Assembly (NCBI GenBank): GCA_949130495.1
Contig: OX422215.1
Location: 67,099,244 to 67,163,243 of the forward strand
Length of the DNA stretch: 64,000 nt
Direction: 5' to 3'
Source of the DNA: Sambucus nigra
Taxonomy: Eukaryota; Streptophyta; Magnoliopsida; Dipsacales; Adoxaceae
The first letter of the stretch is position 1. Every line of letters begins with the position of its first letter. Made by a program: the position numbers and the translations under genes. Shown here one piece after another: positions 12,480-24,710 of this stretch. The notes below the pieces were generated by a model. It saw nothing but the letters and a program-made list of their open reading frames with translations. It had not been told where the DNA came from and searched no databases.

Positions 12480-12760
12480 TGATGAAATTTTTATGACCTT
12501 TTTAAAATTTTGAAAAAAGCTTATCATGACGTTGTTTAAATAAAATATGACATCTTATAGAGTATATTATTACCATTTTTTGTAGTAAATATGACATTTT
12601 TGAAAAAAAAGTCATATATAACCGTTACCTAATTTGACACTTTTAATGAGTATCAATTATGACACCCAAATTTATGATGTTATTTATTGAAAAATAAAGC
12701 GTCATAAAATTTGTTTTATGACACTTAAAAAAGTCATAAAAATGCTTTTTCCTTGTAGTG
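12480..12760 (+). mobile_element. 3' end of a CACTA transposon: subterminal repeats and TIR
   Basis: The element ends TTTTTCCTTGTAGTG at 12,746-12,760, the reverse complement of a CACTACAAGGAAAAA terminus. The preceding 250 bases hold many copies of TATGACA and GTCATAA in both orientations, the usual subterminal transposase-binding array of plant CACTA elements. Gypsy coding sequence begins within about a dozen bases to the right, so the CACTA element seems to lie in the gypsy element. A matching left terminus was not found in the window. Confidence 0.8.
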
Positions 12761-12771
12761 TAAGTTATCTA

Positions 12772-13890
12772 TCTTAGGGGACGTGATATACAAGAAGGGG
12801 TTTCTTTTAACTCTCCTCAGATATGTCCACCCAGCCGAAGTAGATTATATTTTGAAGGATGTTCACGAAGGTTCTTACTCAAGATATATTGGGGGAAGAT
12901 CATTGGAAAATAGGATCATCACTTAAGGGTATTGGTGGCCGACCCTGGCCAAAGACTCAATCGAGTACATAAAGAAGTGCGATAAGTGCCAGCGGTTTGC
13001 CACCATCCCTCATCAACCCCATCAATCTCCAACGTCTATCACCTCACCATGGACATTTTTAGAGTGGGGGATTGATTTGGTTGGACCTCTGCCGAGGGAC
13101 ATGGGATACTACAGATATTTGATTGTGGCGATAGACTACTTTTCAAAGTGGGTAGAACCCGAGGACATGATCAAGATCACAGACTTGAAGACCTTTCAGT
13201 TCATATGGAAGAACATAATTTGCGAATACGACTTACCAAATACACTCATCTCAGAAAATGGTTCCCAGTTCAAGAACATCTCCATAAAAAATATTGTAAA
13301 AGGGTCGGCATCAAGCAATTCCTTTTTGCGCCAAGCCGACCTCGGTCCAATGCTAAGACTGAAGTCACTAATAGAACTATTATTGATGAAACAAGAAAAT
13401 GTTGGAAGATGCTAGGGGAGATGGAGTGAAGAGGTACATGTTGTACTATAGGCTTACCGGACGATAGTGAAAACGTCGACAGGGGAGACCCCGTTCATGC
13501 TATCCTATGGTTCAGAAGTTGTGGTCCCTACAGAGATTGGTATCCCCACTCACGGAGTTTAGATGTATGAACCTGACAGAAATATGGAAGAGAGGAGACT
13601 TGACCTTGATCTGATTGAAGAGAGAAAATAAGATGTAGAGGTTAGGCAAGAAGCCTACTAGTAGAGGACGGCTAATTTCTATAACAAGAGGGTCAAAGAA
13701 AATCCGATAGCTGTGGGAGATTTAGTTTTGAAAAGGATGTGGTAGAAACCTAACAAGATTCATGCCAGCTTGCGTGGTCCTTATAGAGTTACTGAGGAAG
13801 TCATCCTAGGGACCTACCGGTTGGAAAATCTAAGGGGAGAGCCCTTCTCAAACCCCTAGAATGTCGGCCATTTAAAAAGATACTACTAAT
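12772..13890 (+). pseudogene. Tat-lineage gypsy integrase (gypsy element 1)
   Basis: Frames encode the end of a gypsy polyprotein that would insert element cDNA into the genome. In order: an HHCC zinc-binding region (HEGSYSRYIGGRS..., then KKCDKCQRFATIPHQP), the catalytic core starting LVGPLPRDMGYYRYLIVAIDYFSKWVE (segment at 13,075-13,160, first Asp in AIDYF), ISENGSQFKN where IxDNGxQF is usual, then TVKTSTGETPFMLSYGSE and a C-terminal LRGPYRVTEEV. The second catalytic position reads Glu in place of Asp. There are several frameshifts and stops, for instance near 12,927 and 13,629. RT and RNase H are absent upstream, where the CACTA end intervenes. Confidence 0.85.
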
Positions 13891-14189
13891 AAAAGATCTT
13901 GGAGATTATCTTATACGTTTTTCTTTTTCCATTGTATGATATTGTCTATAAATGAAAATTATCTTGCATGTGTTCCCTCATAACTTGTTTGTAGAAATTG
14001 AATTATATGGTCCAAATGTTCTTAAGCTATAAAACATCATTAATTTGATGAGAAAACCTCTCTCGATTGAGACGACAGTTCATGGGTGAGACGATGCTCA
14101 ACCATGCACTCTCAAAATGATGAGAGGAGGTATAGCGTAACACCACAATTTGGTGAGTCCAAATTCAAAACCAATTGGGTGTGGTTCAT

Positions 14190-14590
14190 TATTTAAACAT
14201 CATTAATCTAGTGAATATATGAATATGGGATGAAACATCATTTAGTTTGGTGATCTTAGACCTTAAACATCATTAATTTGGTGAATATGAGATGAAACGT
14301 CATTAGTTTGGTGATCTCAGACCTTTAAACATCATTAATTTGGTTAATATGAGATGAAATATCATTAGTTGGGTGATCTCAGACCTTAAACATTATTAAT
14401 TTGGTGAATATGAGATGAAACATCATTAGTTTGGTGATCTTAGACCTTAAACATCATTAATTTGGTGAATATAAGATGAAACATCATTATTTTGGTGATT
14501 TCAGACCTTAAACATCATTAATTTGGTGAATATGAAGATGAAACATCATTAGATGTGATTTTTATGTGATCTCAAACATCATTAATTGGT
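14190..14590 (+). repeat. 61-bp tandem array in the pol-aORF interval
   Basis: About six to seven units of roughly 61 bp, each with AACATCATTAATTTGGTGAATATGAGATG and ATCATTAGTTTGGTGATCT-type text, differ by a few bases and small indels. They lie between integrase and the antisense gene. Tandem arrays in the 3' untranslated part are common in Tat/Ogre-type elements. Confidence 0.85.
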
Positions 14591-17043
14591 GGTATCATAC
14601 TTCAAATGATAACAAGCACAAGACAGAAGAATTATGAAAAGCAAAATTTCATTCATCAAATACGAGGTTACAAATGCCATAAACAGAGGTTGCAAAAGGA
14701 AGTACAAGTACAAAAAGCCCTCAGGGCTGACTGCCTTGACAAGAAAACTAATAACCAAGGAGCCCTCAAGGCTAAACGTCGCCTTCGATCGGGGCTGACC
14801 CCTCACCAGTCTGAACCGTTTCAGTGGATTTGACACTATTGTCCCCAACCCCATCATCATGGACATCTGGCATGGCATGGTCCCCAAGGTTCTCTGTAAC
14901 CTCCAAAGGGCTGGTCTCTATAGGGGCAGCAGTAATATTCTCAACCTCGGCCAAAACAGCTTCGATATGAGGGTCACCAAAACCAAGGCCTATAAAGTGA
15001 TCTGGGGATAGGCTCCCAGTCTTAGCGTGTTTAAGGGCGACCCATCGGCCCGCATCCCTAATGATCCTTTCAACATATTCAAAGTAAAAGTCCACAAATT
15101 CATCAGAAACTGTATAGTTGGTAATGATTTAGTCATTAGCCTTAGCCAAGGCAACTTTAACGGCAGCATAAATGCTAGCCTTTATGCTCTCGTCCTTAGC
15201 CTTAAGAGATTTATCATGGTCGGCCTTCAAAGTGGTGACCTAATCTTTATCCTTATTCAGATCCCCCTTGAACTTGTCAAGGTCAGACTTCTCGTCTTTT
15301 TCAACATCTTGGCCTTTTGGATTAAGGGCAGCCTCTTCAGAGTCCAGTTGGACAAGCGATGAAAAGAAAATGCACCTCGTAACATAAGAGGCAGACACTT
15401 AAGTATGAGATACAGGAAATGAAGGAACAACACTTCAGTGAATCAGTTTTTCTTAAAGATACCTGGACAGTTTGGTGAACGACGAATTCAGCCGGTAGAG
15501 GGATATCTATGGAATGAAGGAAATGTTTGTCATCCTCTGAGATGAGGGAACTGAGGGCGTCTACAGCCTTCAAACTATGACCAATGACGTTATTGTCACT
15601 TATATTCAACTGTGACAAACGAGTAGCGAGAGCTTCATTCGTTGAATTAGGGATGGCATGGTCAAAACGCTGAGTTTTGGAAGGTCGCGTAGAGGTTGGA
15701 TCGGCTGGTTGACACTTCCTCTACTTCTCGGCACCATCAGTTTTGCTAGAGCTGACAATATTCTTCGATAGTATAATTGGCGGGGAAGCCTTGTTGCCAT
15801 GCCTTTCAATAAGATTGCTCAAATTTGGGGCCGACATCTTCCAAAGATCATCTGAAATTCCTTTTGGATGCTCCATAAAAGAAAAGTCTCAAAATTAGTG
15901 TAAAATCTATACAAAGGTACGAGGCATCACTTGGCAACAATAATAAAATAACTTATGAAATTCAGTCAGGAGGCACCCCCAGACCTGTCTGAGCAAGGTA
16001 GTACGGGGTCATCAGATGATCAAACTTCATAAGATGACTTTTATCACCTTGGCTATGAAGTTTGTTAATCTTCTCATAGGCATCAGGGCCCAATCTCAAG
16101 TCATCTTTAGCCGATATGGGAACCTTGTCCCACCCATAAGAGTTCTAGGCATGGACGTCCCATAGGCTTGGTTGGTACTAAACTCCAAAGCACACAAAAT
16201 GAAAAGGTATCGGGGTTTCCAATTGTGGTTGGAGATTTGAGTCAACAATGAGATTTTTGTTTCATACTTCCTGGCTACAAAATGATAATATCCTGGATGA
16301 GTCTTGGAAGACGATGGTTTGTAATAACCAAGGAATATGTGAACCAGAAGGTCGATTTGATGTATAGACTTCCAAATGACGATTGATCTAATCATAACTC
16401 TCCATTCATTCGGAGATAGCTGAGAAGGGGAAAGGTTTATGTGAGCAAGGATGGCTCAGATTATGGGGTGAATAGGCAAATAAAAACCTAACTTAAACAT
16501 ATGCTCCTAGATGAAGATCTCACCATCTCGACCGTGAAAGGCCCTCTCGTTCTCGAGAGGTATTCTCATAAAAATAGAGGGATCTATGCCATAGAGGTGT
16601 ATGAAGAATAAGATATCAGTCTCAGATACAAAACGTTCACACTCAGCGGCGATGGAGGTGTCAACCTCACTCTCCCCCTCACTGATATTCTCCGGGACCT
16701 CGGCCTGGGTGTTGTTCGGGTCACCGCTAGGGAACCTCTAAACGAACTTAGCTCAACTCATGACCGATATTGGAATGGAATTTATTGTATGAGGGAATAC
16801 AATATTGGGTTCTAATATTTCCACAGAATCAGAGTCATGTGATGACTCGTCTCCTTCAGAAGACGAGATATGATAGGAAACCTCTTCAACATCAGACACT
16901 ACACTTTGCGTAGGGGAATAATCCATAGCCTCTTCATATGAATCCATGCTCTCGGCTTGTTCAAAGGTGGATATAGGGTCGGCAGCAGATGACTCTGGTA
17001 TTGGTTCACCAGTCTCAACGACTTGGAGGTATACTATAGCCAA
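14582..17043 (-). pseudogene. Antisense ORF (aORF) of a Tat gypsy element, Transposase_28-like
   Basis: Broken minus-strand frames at 16,753-17,043, 16,096-16,395, 15,606-15,809, 15,337-15,618 and 14,772-15,095 make one protein of about 600 residues. Its N-terminus is very acidic (SSSEGDESSHDSDSVE). The centre reads INLSPSQLSPNEWRVMI and, further on, HPGYYHFVARK and NHNWKPRYLFI, which fits the 'putative gypsy type transposon' domain (Pfam Transposase_28). The tail reads EYVERIIRDAGRWVALKH. Tat-lineage elements are known to carry such a gene in antisense between pol and the 3' LTR; here it is opposite to the integrase at 12.8-13.9 kb, as expected. Its role is unknown. Frameshifts and stops show it is dead. 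Confidence 0.75.
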
Positions 17044-17975
17044 GGGTGGTGGAAAGATAGGATAAACTAGAAAAGCCTCGACCTTTCGACTCTCGGCTTA
17101 GGCTTCCTCTATCTACCTAGTCTTTTCAAAACACTTCTCTCTCAGGCTAGGGAAGTCCTCTACTAATTTATACAAGGGTCGTAGCATCCGAAGGAAGAGG
17201 ATACACTTGGGTGAAATAGGAAAAGGTAATAAAGGGCAAACAAATTAAAAGTTTGAGTGTAGTTGACTCAAGGATCAAACCTTGAGAATTTGAAAGGTTT
17301 TCCTAAGAAGACATAGAATAACCCCAACTTGACCAACTGGAGATGATGACCGGAGTTTCTTGCAAATCTAAAAAACAGCAACCTAAGCCTACCAAACTCT
17401 CATAACCACACAAGTAACCTTAAAAAATCAATAAGCTACCCTCTTCAACCCAAAACCCTCCAACTGTGGTAAAAACCATCGTCGAAAAATATGAAAGTTG
17501 ACCGAAGATGTAATGCAAAGATTAGAATTACTCGAAATGAAGAAAATAGGGGTGAAGAGGATTACCTGAGCAAACTTAAGCTTTTGAGACAGGGGAATAG
17601 CAGGGGGCGACTTGAGATTGAAGGATTTGCTGGTTTTGATACCTGAAAGGCTATGGGGTTTTTGCAAAAACGGCAAAGGCACGAAGGTTTGTTTGAGAAG
17701 AAAGAGAAAACCTTTTATTATTTTATTTCGGTTTGAATAATCCCCTAATTATTATGCACATTTCCCAATGGTGTCATAATTAAAGGCATGAAAACCTAAG
17801 CGTGCATCCACTAAACCCTACTTGGGGAAGATGCTAACCAATCAGGTCAATGACATATGTCACCCACTCATGTATCAAGCCCTATACAGCCAACATGTCA
17901 AAGACATCTCATCACACATTCAACAACACTTACCCATCAACCTCTTATTCACACAGAAGGCTATGGGCTAGGGGG

Positions 17976-18590
17976 TGATTAATATGACCGAAGTGAACCC
18001 TCATCTTAGAGGAAGAGGATCATCACATCTCACAGCCAAGTCGCCATAAGAGTCCGATAAGCCTATGGTGGGATCGTCTCAATAAGTCTCGTCCATATAA
18101 AAATCCGAGACCGTAAGAGCATCACATATTCATTAAGGACTAGCTTCGTACTCTACCATAGTCGATAAAAGAAGTGACCCCCGTTAATCCAACCTTATCC
18201 TGATCTATTCAGTCGAGGTCATACTTATGTCTGTGAGCATGGAACTATCCTATCAGAGTTAGAAACCTCGTATCCTTCCATGCCGAGATCACAACGAATG
18301 ATACCAAGCAGCATGAGCATATGCAAGTACAAAAGTGGCATGCCCACGTGGATAATTCTGTTATAACAAGATAATTCCATCATGTGAGGGAATATTACAT
18401 CATTATTATATCCATATGCCAGGGATATATGTCTTCATCTTATTGGGAGTTTCCTTATGCACATTTTGATTACATGCTCGAGGGGTACATTACATCCGCC
18501 AATACCTATATATACACTTTATCTTCTCCATGAGAAGGGATCGATCTCTCTTAATTTAAAACCTTAACAAAACTCTGTCTAATTATATAC

Positions 18591-18633
<43 letters not shown>

Positions 18634-18702
18634 TTGAGTGTTGTATCCATGGCCATTAGTACCCTTGTTTAGTTGATTTCTCACACACTCACACAATGGA
18701 TG
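17976..18702 (+). repeat. 3' LTR of gypsy element 1 (ends approximate)
   Basis: A G-rich purine run (GCTAGGGGG) precedes TGATTAATATGACC at 17,976, and a run CTCACACACTCACA near 18,690-18,702 is a plausible CA end. A TATA-like CCTATATATACAC stands at about 18,504-18,516. Downstream is a GA microsatellite (18,595-18,630) in the position of R/U5. No target duplication was confirmed. Copia element B sequence follows from about 18,880. Confidence 0.5.
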
Positions 18703-18879
18703 TAGGCCTAATTTTTGAACCACTTTAACTCATTGAGTTCATCTTCTTATCCTCATCTCCTTCTCTCATATAGACATATATCCATCTCCATTGTTGTTCT
18801 TGATTGAGCTTTAACTATTCATAATCTCATCTTAAGCCGGTGGTTTTGATTACAACATCATCACATGAGATTTTTGAAC

Positions 18880-19767
18880 GTTAACTTCATATGTCTATTT
18901 GAGCCTTGTGATATGTTCTCCCATCAATTTTGTCATCTACATGTTTTGTGACTATGGAGAATTTTTGCATGTAAGAAACATTGCTTGTTAGCAATTTTGA
19001 TTAGTATTAAAAAAATATGAGGGTGTATGGGAAAGGGCTATGAAAGGAGAGAATCTCCTTTGCGGGAAAGCCACTGTTGGGAAAAGCCTAATGAAAAGAT
19101 TAAAGGCAATAAAAATAGAAAAATTTCCAAGAGGCCAACATAGTTTAGTTTGTGCTTAATCTTTCAAAAGAAATAGCTTCAAAAGAATCGAGAAAAGAAA
19201 AGAATACATTATATACTGTATCGTATTTTGAGTCTTTGCAATTTACATATAGTCCATATTTACCATGTTACTGATCATTTAGATTACTTGTGCTTCAGTT
19301 ACCATGTGGTGTGTTGTATTTGTAAAATTTATACTTGAAAATTCGAATTTTTTTTTAAAAAGTTGGTATCCTTTGAGATTATCATTACACGTGCGTTGTT
19401 TACACATCTTTGTAATGATATCTTACTTCTTATATGTGATGCTTTATACTTCATGTTTACTTCTTATATGTGATGCTTTATACAAATTAAGGGTGAGTTT
19501 GATTTATGGGGGATAACGCATTAACTCTATACATCATTGGCATTTTTTTTATTCATGTGTGTAGGTATCTTAGAGGAAGAACATATTACACTAGATGAAG
19601 ACAAAGTTCCCAAGGGAAGAACAAGTTGAGATTGAAGACAATGCTTCACTATGCTCTTCTATTTCTAGGGTTTGAGAAGGTTATTAGAATTCTTTTATCA
19701 TAGAGGGGTAACTATTGTAATTTGGATTTCGATTTGTTTTCTATCAGAATAGCCAAAGGGGGAGATT
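18880..19767 (+). other. 3' noncoding region of copia element B
   Basis: This segment aligns with the 3' noncoding DNA of elements A, C and D (CTTCATATGT...TTGAGC, AGGGCTATGAAAGG, GCCACTGTTGG). A perfect hairpin AAAGGAGA-GAA-TCTCCTTT lies at 19,043-19,061. The polypurine tract AAAGGGGGAGATT at 19,755-19,767 abuts the LTR. Gag and pol of B are missing: the element is cut on the left next to the gypsy LTR. Confidence 0.75.
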
Positions 19768-20898
19768 TGTAAGACAAACATTTAAGCTTAGGCTTTTTAT
19801 TTGTATTTATTTGCAAGAATATGTGGTGTATCCTGTTAAAAGTCATCACGTGCCGACACGTTGAACCAAACTCCAACATCTCCAACTTGAAGACTTTTCT
19901 CATGAAGGTATAAATCTCTTAGGAGTTCATAATTGTTAATAATTATATTTGGGATGTCTTTTTAGAAAAACCGAGACTGGAATTTTATAGTATTTATAAT
20001 TAAAAAAATTATTTCATCTCGTTCGAACGAGTTCTTGACTTGTTGCAATGACTTTGGCTTCTTGTTTGATCAAAGCATCAAACGAACTTCGAATGAGAAT
20101 TCGCTGCATAGCAAGTCTTACTTCATTAGAAGCTCATCAAAAGTTGGTTCAAATGAGATCGCAGTCTCATTCGAACAAACTGAGGTTTTCGTTTAAACAA
20201 GATGCTATTCTCATTGGAACGACTTCAGTTTTCATTTGAACGAGTAGCCGCCTCAAATTTTGTGTCAGGTCTATAAATACCTATTTTGAACCCTTTTTGC
20301 TCGGGACTTCGGAAAAAACTTGAAAAGAAAATCAAAACCAAATATTTTCATATTTTGTGTTATTAAAACACTTTTAATTCACAAACTTTACATCCCCAAA
20401 TATTTTTTTAATCCTTTTCAACCCCTAGAAAGTTTTTGTATCTTTCACACACCTTGTAGAGAGGATTCTCTATGGCTGATCTTGTGACCCAATGGAACAC
20501 GGATGAAGAAGGAAGAAGAAGGTTGATCGGTGGATACCGAGAGTAGATCGCTACTTGTGGACAACTCTAGAATGAGCCATTTTCTTCAGAAGGTTTTGAA
20601 GATACTGCATGTCCTATATATTCTGTCCAAGTGATTTGTAGGTAGATAATCTTGTAAAACATTCTAAAGTGTTGAATATAGGTTTTTCCCTATAAATGGA
20701 TTTTTCCTCATCTCTGAGTGTTTGCATGTTTGGTTTGATACTTGCAATTATATATATAGAACACCGATTTTCATGTACACAATAATTTAATCAAAGATTA
20801 AAATTATACTAAAATTGGATTTGTTTGTGTTGGGATTTAAATTGAAAAATTGCAAAAATAGAATTTTTTATTATAACCATCTTTGTCGGGCATGTTCA
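19768..20898 (+). repeat. 3' LTR of copia element B (about 1131 bp)
   Basis: It begins TGTAAGACAAAC after the polypurine tract and probably ends GGGCATGTTCA at 20,898, matching GGGCACTCTCA at the end of the D LTR. A TTCGAACGA-type cluster (20,018-20,245) is followed at 20,270 by TATAAATACC, a likely core promoter. No primer-binding site follows, as expected of a true 3' LTR. The right boundary is by comparison only. Confidence 0.65.
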
Positions 20899-21451
20899 CA
20901 TGCTTACAAAAAGAGACCCCTCAGATCTGCATCAATTTCTCTATCAGGTTGTGGCGGACAATGCAGTCTATCAAGACACGATTATGTTGGGGTTTTATTC
21001 TTAAAACCTTGTATGATGATTAATTTTCTGTAAAAGTTTGTCAATTCATTTTAAAATAAGAATAATGGTTACGGGAATATTTTATATTTAGTTTAAATAT
21101 ATAATAGACATGTCGGTTAATAGAGCTTAGTAGGAATTCTAGTGATGCGACTTCGGGCTGATCACAAGGAGATTAAAATTTCAGTTCTAGCACTATTAAA
21201 ACATTCACAGTCTAGATAGGCGGTTGAAACCCTAACGAAATTGTGTTCATCTCAAACTATGGAAACCTGTTTGATGGTTCGAGAACTTTTTCAATAGTTT
21301 GACACGGGATTATGATCAGTACATCACAAGAATATATTGAATAGGTCCACCTGTGAGATTGAGTCTAAGGGTTTTCTTGATTATACTCGAGTAATCTCAA
21401 AGCATTTTCAAAGGGTGTATAGATTCTTAATCTCAAGAATTATGAGGATTA
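20899..21451. other. Unassigned flank split by the solo LTR
   Basis: No gene recognised. The sequence continues on the other side of the solo LTR at 24,706 after the GATTA duplication. Confidence 0.4.
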
Positions 21452-21982
21452 TGTGACACCCTGCCCAATCAAATATCGGGTGATCAGTCTTTTATAAAAT
21501 TTATAACAAAATGTTTGGTTGGTTCATTCTTAGCATCACTCTCGAAAACATAAATCCAATTAATTGCCTAACATTTAATTAAGCTAGTGTCAAAACATTT
21601 CCCAATTTAATTTGAAACCAAATAAATTCAATTAATTTCTGAACATTGAATTATAAACTACACACAAGAAATGAATGATGATTAAATTAAATACTAAATA
21701 ATTAAGACTAGATAAAACCTTCCAGTTCAAAGTCACAAACAAAACCAAAGTAAATACTCAATCCAACATAAAAGAACCACAAAGGAACTGAGTACAATCC
21801 TGCTAATGAGGATGGGCGACACATGCCCAAATTAAAGTATCTAAACTAGGAACTGAATAAAATGAGAGAAGCGTCTAATCTCAATGACCCGCAACTTCTA
21901 CAACAGCTGCAGCTCGGTAAACCATCCAAGTATCTAGAATCGGTATCCCTGTGGCTAGGCACCTATACGAATACATACATAC

Positions 21983-22032
<50 letters not shown>

Positions 22033-22054
22033 GTATATATATACATATATATAC

Positions 22055-22122
<68 letters not shown>

Positions 22123-22667
22123 GGAGAAAAAGAGAGAATAAATACAAGAAACAGGTCAGAGCCCGAGGTGTAAAAATGATTTAGCAAGTATTTACAACTG
22201 ATTCTTAAAATAAGTCTTATACGCATGTTAGTTATCGAACTCTCACATGAGTTTCTCACCTCTCATCTATTGTGCACACCTAACATACATCTAATCTCCC
22301 CCTAGTTATACCTCCCAGTCTAACTAGTCATAACCATATTAATACTAACTATGATCACTAGTAGTATTCTCCTATCGCCCATACAATACGATATTCAAAT
22401 AGTTTATCTCACATACTAAGTTTCATTATTCATCATTTGAATGGTTCATCTTTTATCGACTAAGATTATTTTATTTCTCATTTCCATTTTATCTACTAGT
22501 CTCACAAAGTAGAAAGTTACCCAAGTACACTCATACATATATATAGTCTCATCATCCCGATATATATACACTAATCCTGCACCCTTAGTTTAAGACCACT
22601 TGGTGCAATGTAATGATTATTATTATTACCAAATCAACTAATTTCACACAGTAGAAATATTCACAAG

Positions 22668-22706
<39 letters not shown>

Positions 22707-24705
22707 TAATCATGCACCCCCGGGCTAAGACCCATTAGTGCACCTATTAAGAAAATCCTGCATCCCCGGGTTAGCACCCATTAATGCACCTATCAATAAT
22801 AATCCAGCACCCCCGAGTTATCATCCATTAGTGTGCCTATCAAGAGAATCATGCATCCCCGGGTTAACACCCATTAATGCACCTATCAATAATAATCCAG
22901 CACCATCGGGTTATCACCCATTAGTGCGCCTAACAAAAATCATCCTTGTACCCTCGGGTTATCACCCATTAGTACACTTAACAATAGAGTTTATGCACCC
23001 CCGAGTTATCACTCATTAGTGCACTTATGTATAATATTCTTGCACCCCCGGGTTATCACCCATTAGTGCTCTTAGCAATAATATCACATAATAGGCATAC
23101 ACACATCCTATTATAATTTATAGGTACCTCTCCAACCTACATATATACTCCTCATAAGTATTTTAATCTCATCACTACGTATAGTATAAATATTTAGATT
23201 ACTATCTCTCTCGTAATCTCCAAGGTACATTCTCTATATACCGAAATAATTAAAGTATTAAGCCTCACATACTTTTCTCTTAATCCTTTCTTTCTTAAGT
23301 TTATTATCGGACACTTTCTCTCACTCCAAGAAACTGGTAAACCCAAATTTGGACTCAAAGGAAATTCCCAAAAATTCCCTCTGTCGCTCGAACCAGAAGG
23401 GTTGTCGCTTGAACCAGAAATAGATCACGCTCGAACGAGAATGAGATGTCGCGCGAACAACTGCCACATGTTGTTTGAATGACTTTCGTGCGAGATCCCT
23501 ATCTCGCACGAACGACTTCGCGCGAGATCGCACAAGATGTCCCCGTTCGTCTTCTTTCCCGGAATTCTGCATTTTCCACCATTTATGAACCTAGAAACCT
23601 CTAAGATTCAACACCCAACGCCTCATCATCAATACCCATCAACACCAAATAGGTTATAAATCATTCCTAACATCCTAGGATCATTAATTCGCCATAAATC
23701 ATCATAATTATATAAAATCCCCAAATTAATTCATATGAACCCTAGTTTCCAAATTTTCAATTAAAGAACCTAATCAACCCATATTCGTTCATCAATATAT
23801 AATTCAATTCCGTGATTAATCCTCTACATACATGAAAGACTTTAAATTACTAATTAAACCAATCCTTAATCATAATTTAAATCTCCAATTTTCACCCCAT
23901 TCATATGTAAATCATGATTAATTTCACCTACACTAACATGAGCATGATTATTGCTAAAAGAAAGCAAGTAATAAGCACTTTCCTCGAATATTACGGTTTG
24001 ATCCATTGGTGATATTGGTATATACACATTCCTCTCTTCTTGATCTACGCGTTGGTGGTCACGGTTGTGCAAGGTAAGGATAATTTGGCCTTCCCTCTTG
24101 GAATTTGGTTCTCCCTCACACCCTCTATGGTCGTTCTTTCCTTCTTGTGTCTCACTACCCAAAAAGACTTTTCTTGGCTGATAAAATAACTCCCAATATT
24201 CGTCCATTAATTAAACCCAAAAATATAATTTACCATAATGCCCTCTCGGGATGCCGGTTAGGCCTAAAATTGCCCCAGGACCCAAACTAAACACCCGAGT
24301 ATACTATTTTGACTATATCGACCCTCCCGAACTCAACGGCGCACTCGAAATGACCATATGAGTTAATAAAAATAAATTCTCTTTTTATTCTATTCAATTA
24401 GTCCCGACACGACTCACACCCACATCAGACTTAAATTATCAAACTGTCGTATTTCTCACTTCCGAAAATTTATCAAATGTTATAATTCCATATTACATAT
24501 CACACAGTAATACTCAATAATTCTCAACAATAAGTATTAACCCTTGGCACACTAGTTAATAATTATTTTAATCCGAATTAATAACAAATTAATTTCTCGT
24601 ATTTCAATTTAATTAATCCACCAACAATAATTAGTCGCATACTTATTCCCATAATAATAATTAATCACATAATTATTTAAATCGTCAAAAATACGGGGTG
24701 TTACA
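21452..24705 (-). mobile_element. Solo LTR of a chromovirus-type gypsy element (3254 bp)
   Basis: The plus strand reads TGTGACACCCTGCCC at the left end and CGGGGTGTTACA at the right, the inverted termini typical of Del/Tekay-type LTRs. The flanks GATTA (21,447-21,451) and GATTA (24,706-24,710) are identical, a 5-bp target duplication. There is no internal region, so it arose by LTR-LTR recombination. Minus orientation is suggested by the reverse complement starting TGTAACACCCCG. It contains TA microsatellites (21,968-22,110 and 22,672-22,704), a minisatellite (22,565-23,080) and, at 23,380-23,545, a cluster of CTCGAACGAG-like words resembling that of the copia LTRs. Confidence 0.85.
22565..23080. 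repeat. Minisatellite inside the solo LTR, unit about 55-60 bp
   Basis: Roughly eight units share GCACCCCCGGGTTATCACCCATTAGTGC with AT-rich spacers such as CCTATCAATAATAATCC. Two alternating unit types suggest a higher-order period of about 115 bp in the left half. The units are unusually C-rich against their surroundings. Confidence 0.8.
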
Positions 24706-24710
24706 GATTA

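Noticed and set aside
14582..14833. Plus-strand open frames over the aORF
   Set aside because: They are shadows of the minus-strand aORF and show no family feature.
21862..22259. Open frames with long Tyr-Ile runs on both strands
   Set aside because: They are produced by the (TA)n microsatellite inside the solo LTR and have no other protein feature.
22565..23080. Centromeric-type satellite or CRISPR-like array
   Set aside because: Units are variable, lie within one LTR, and the genome is a plant's; spacers are not unique sequences of constant length.
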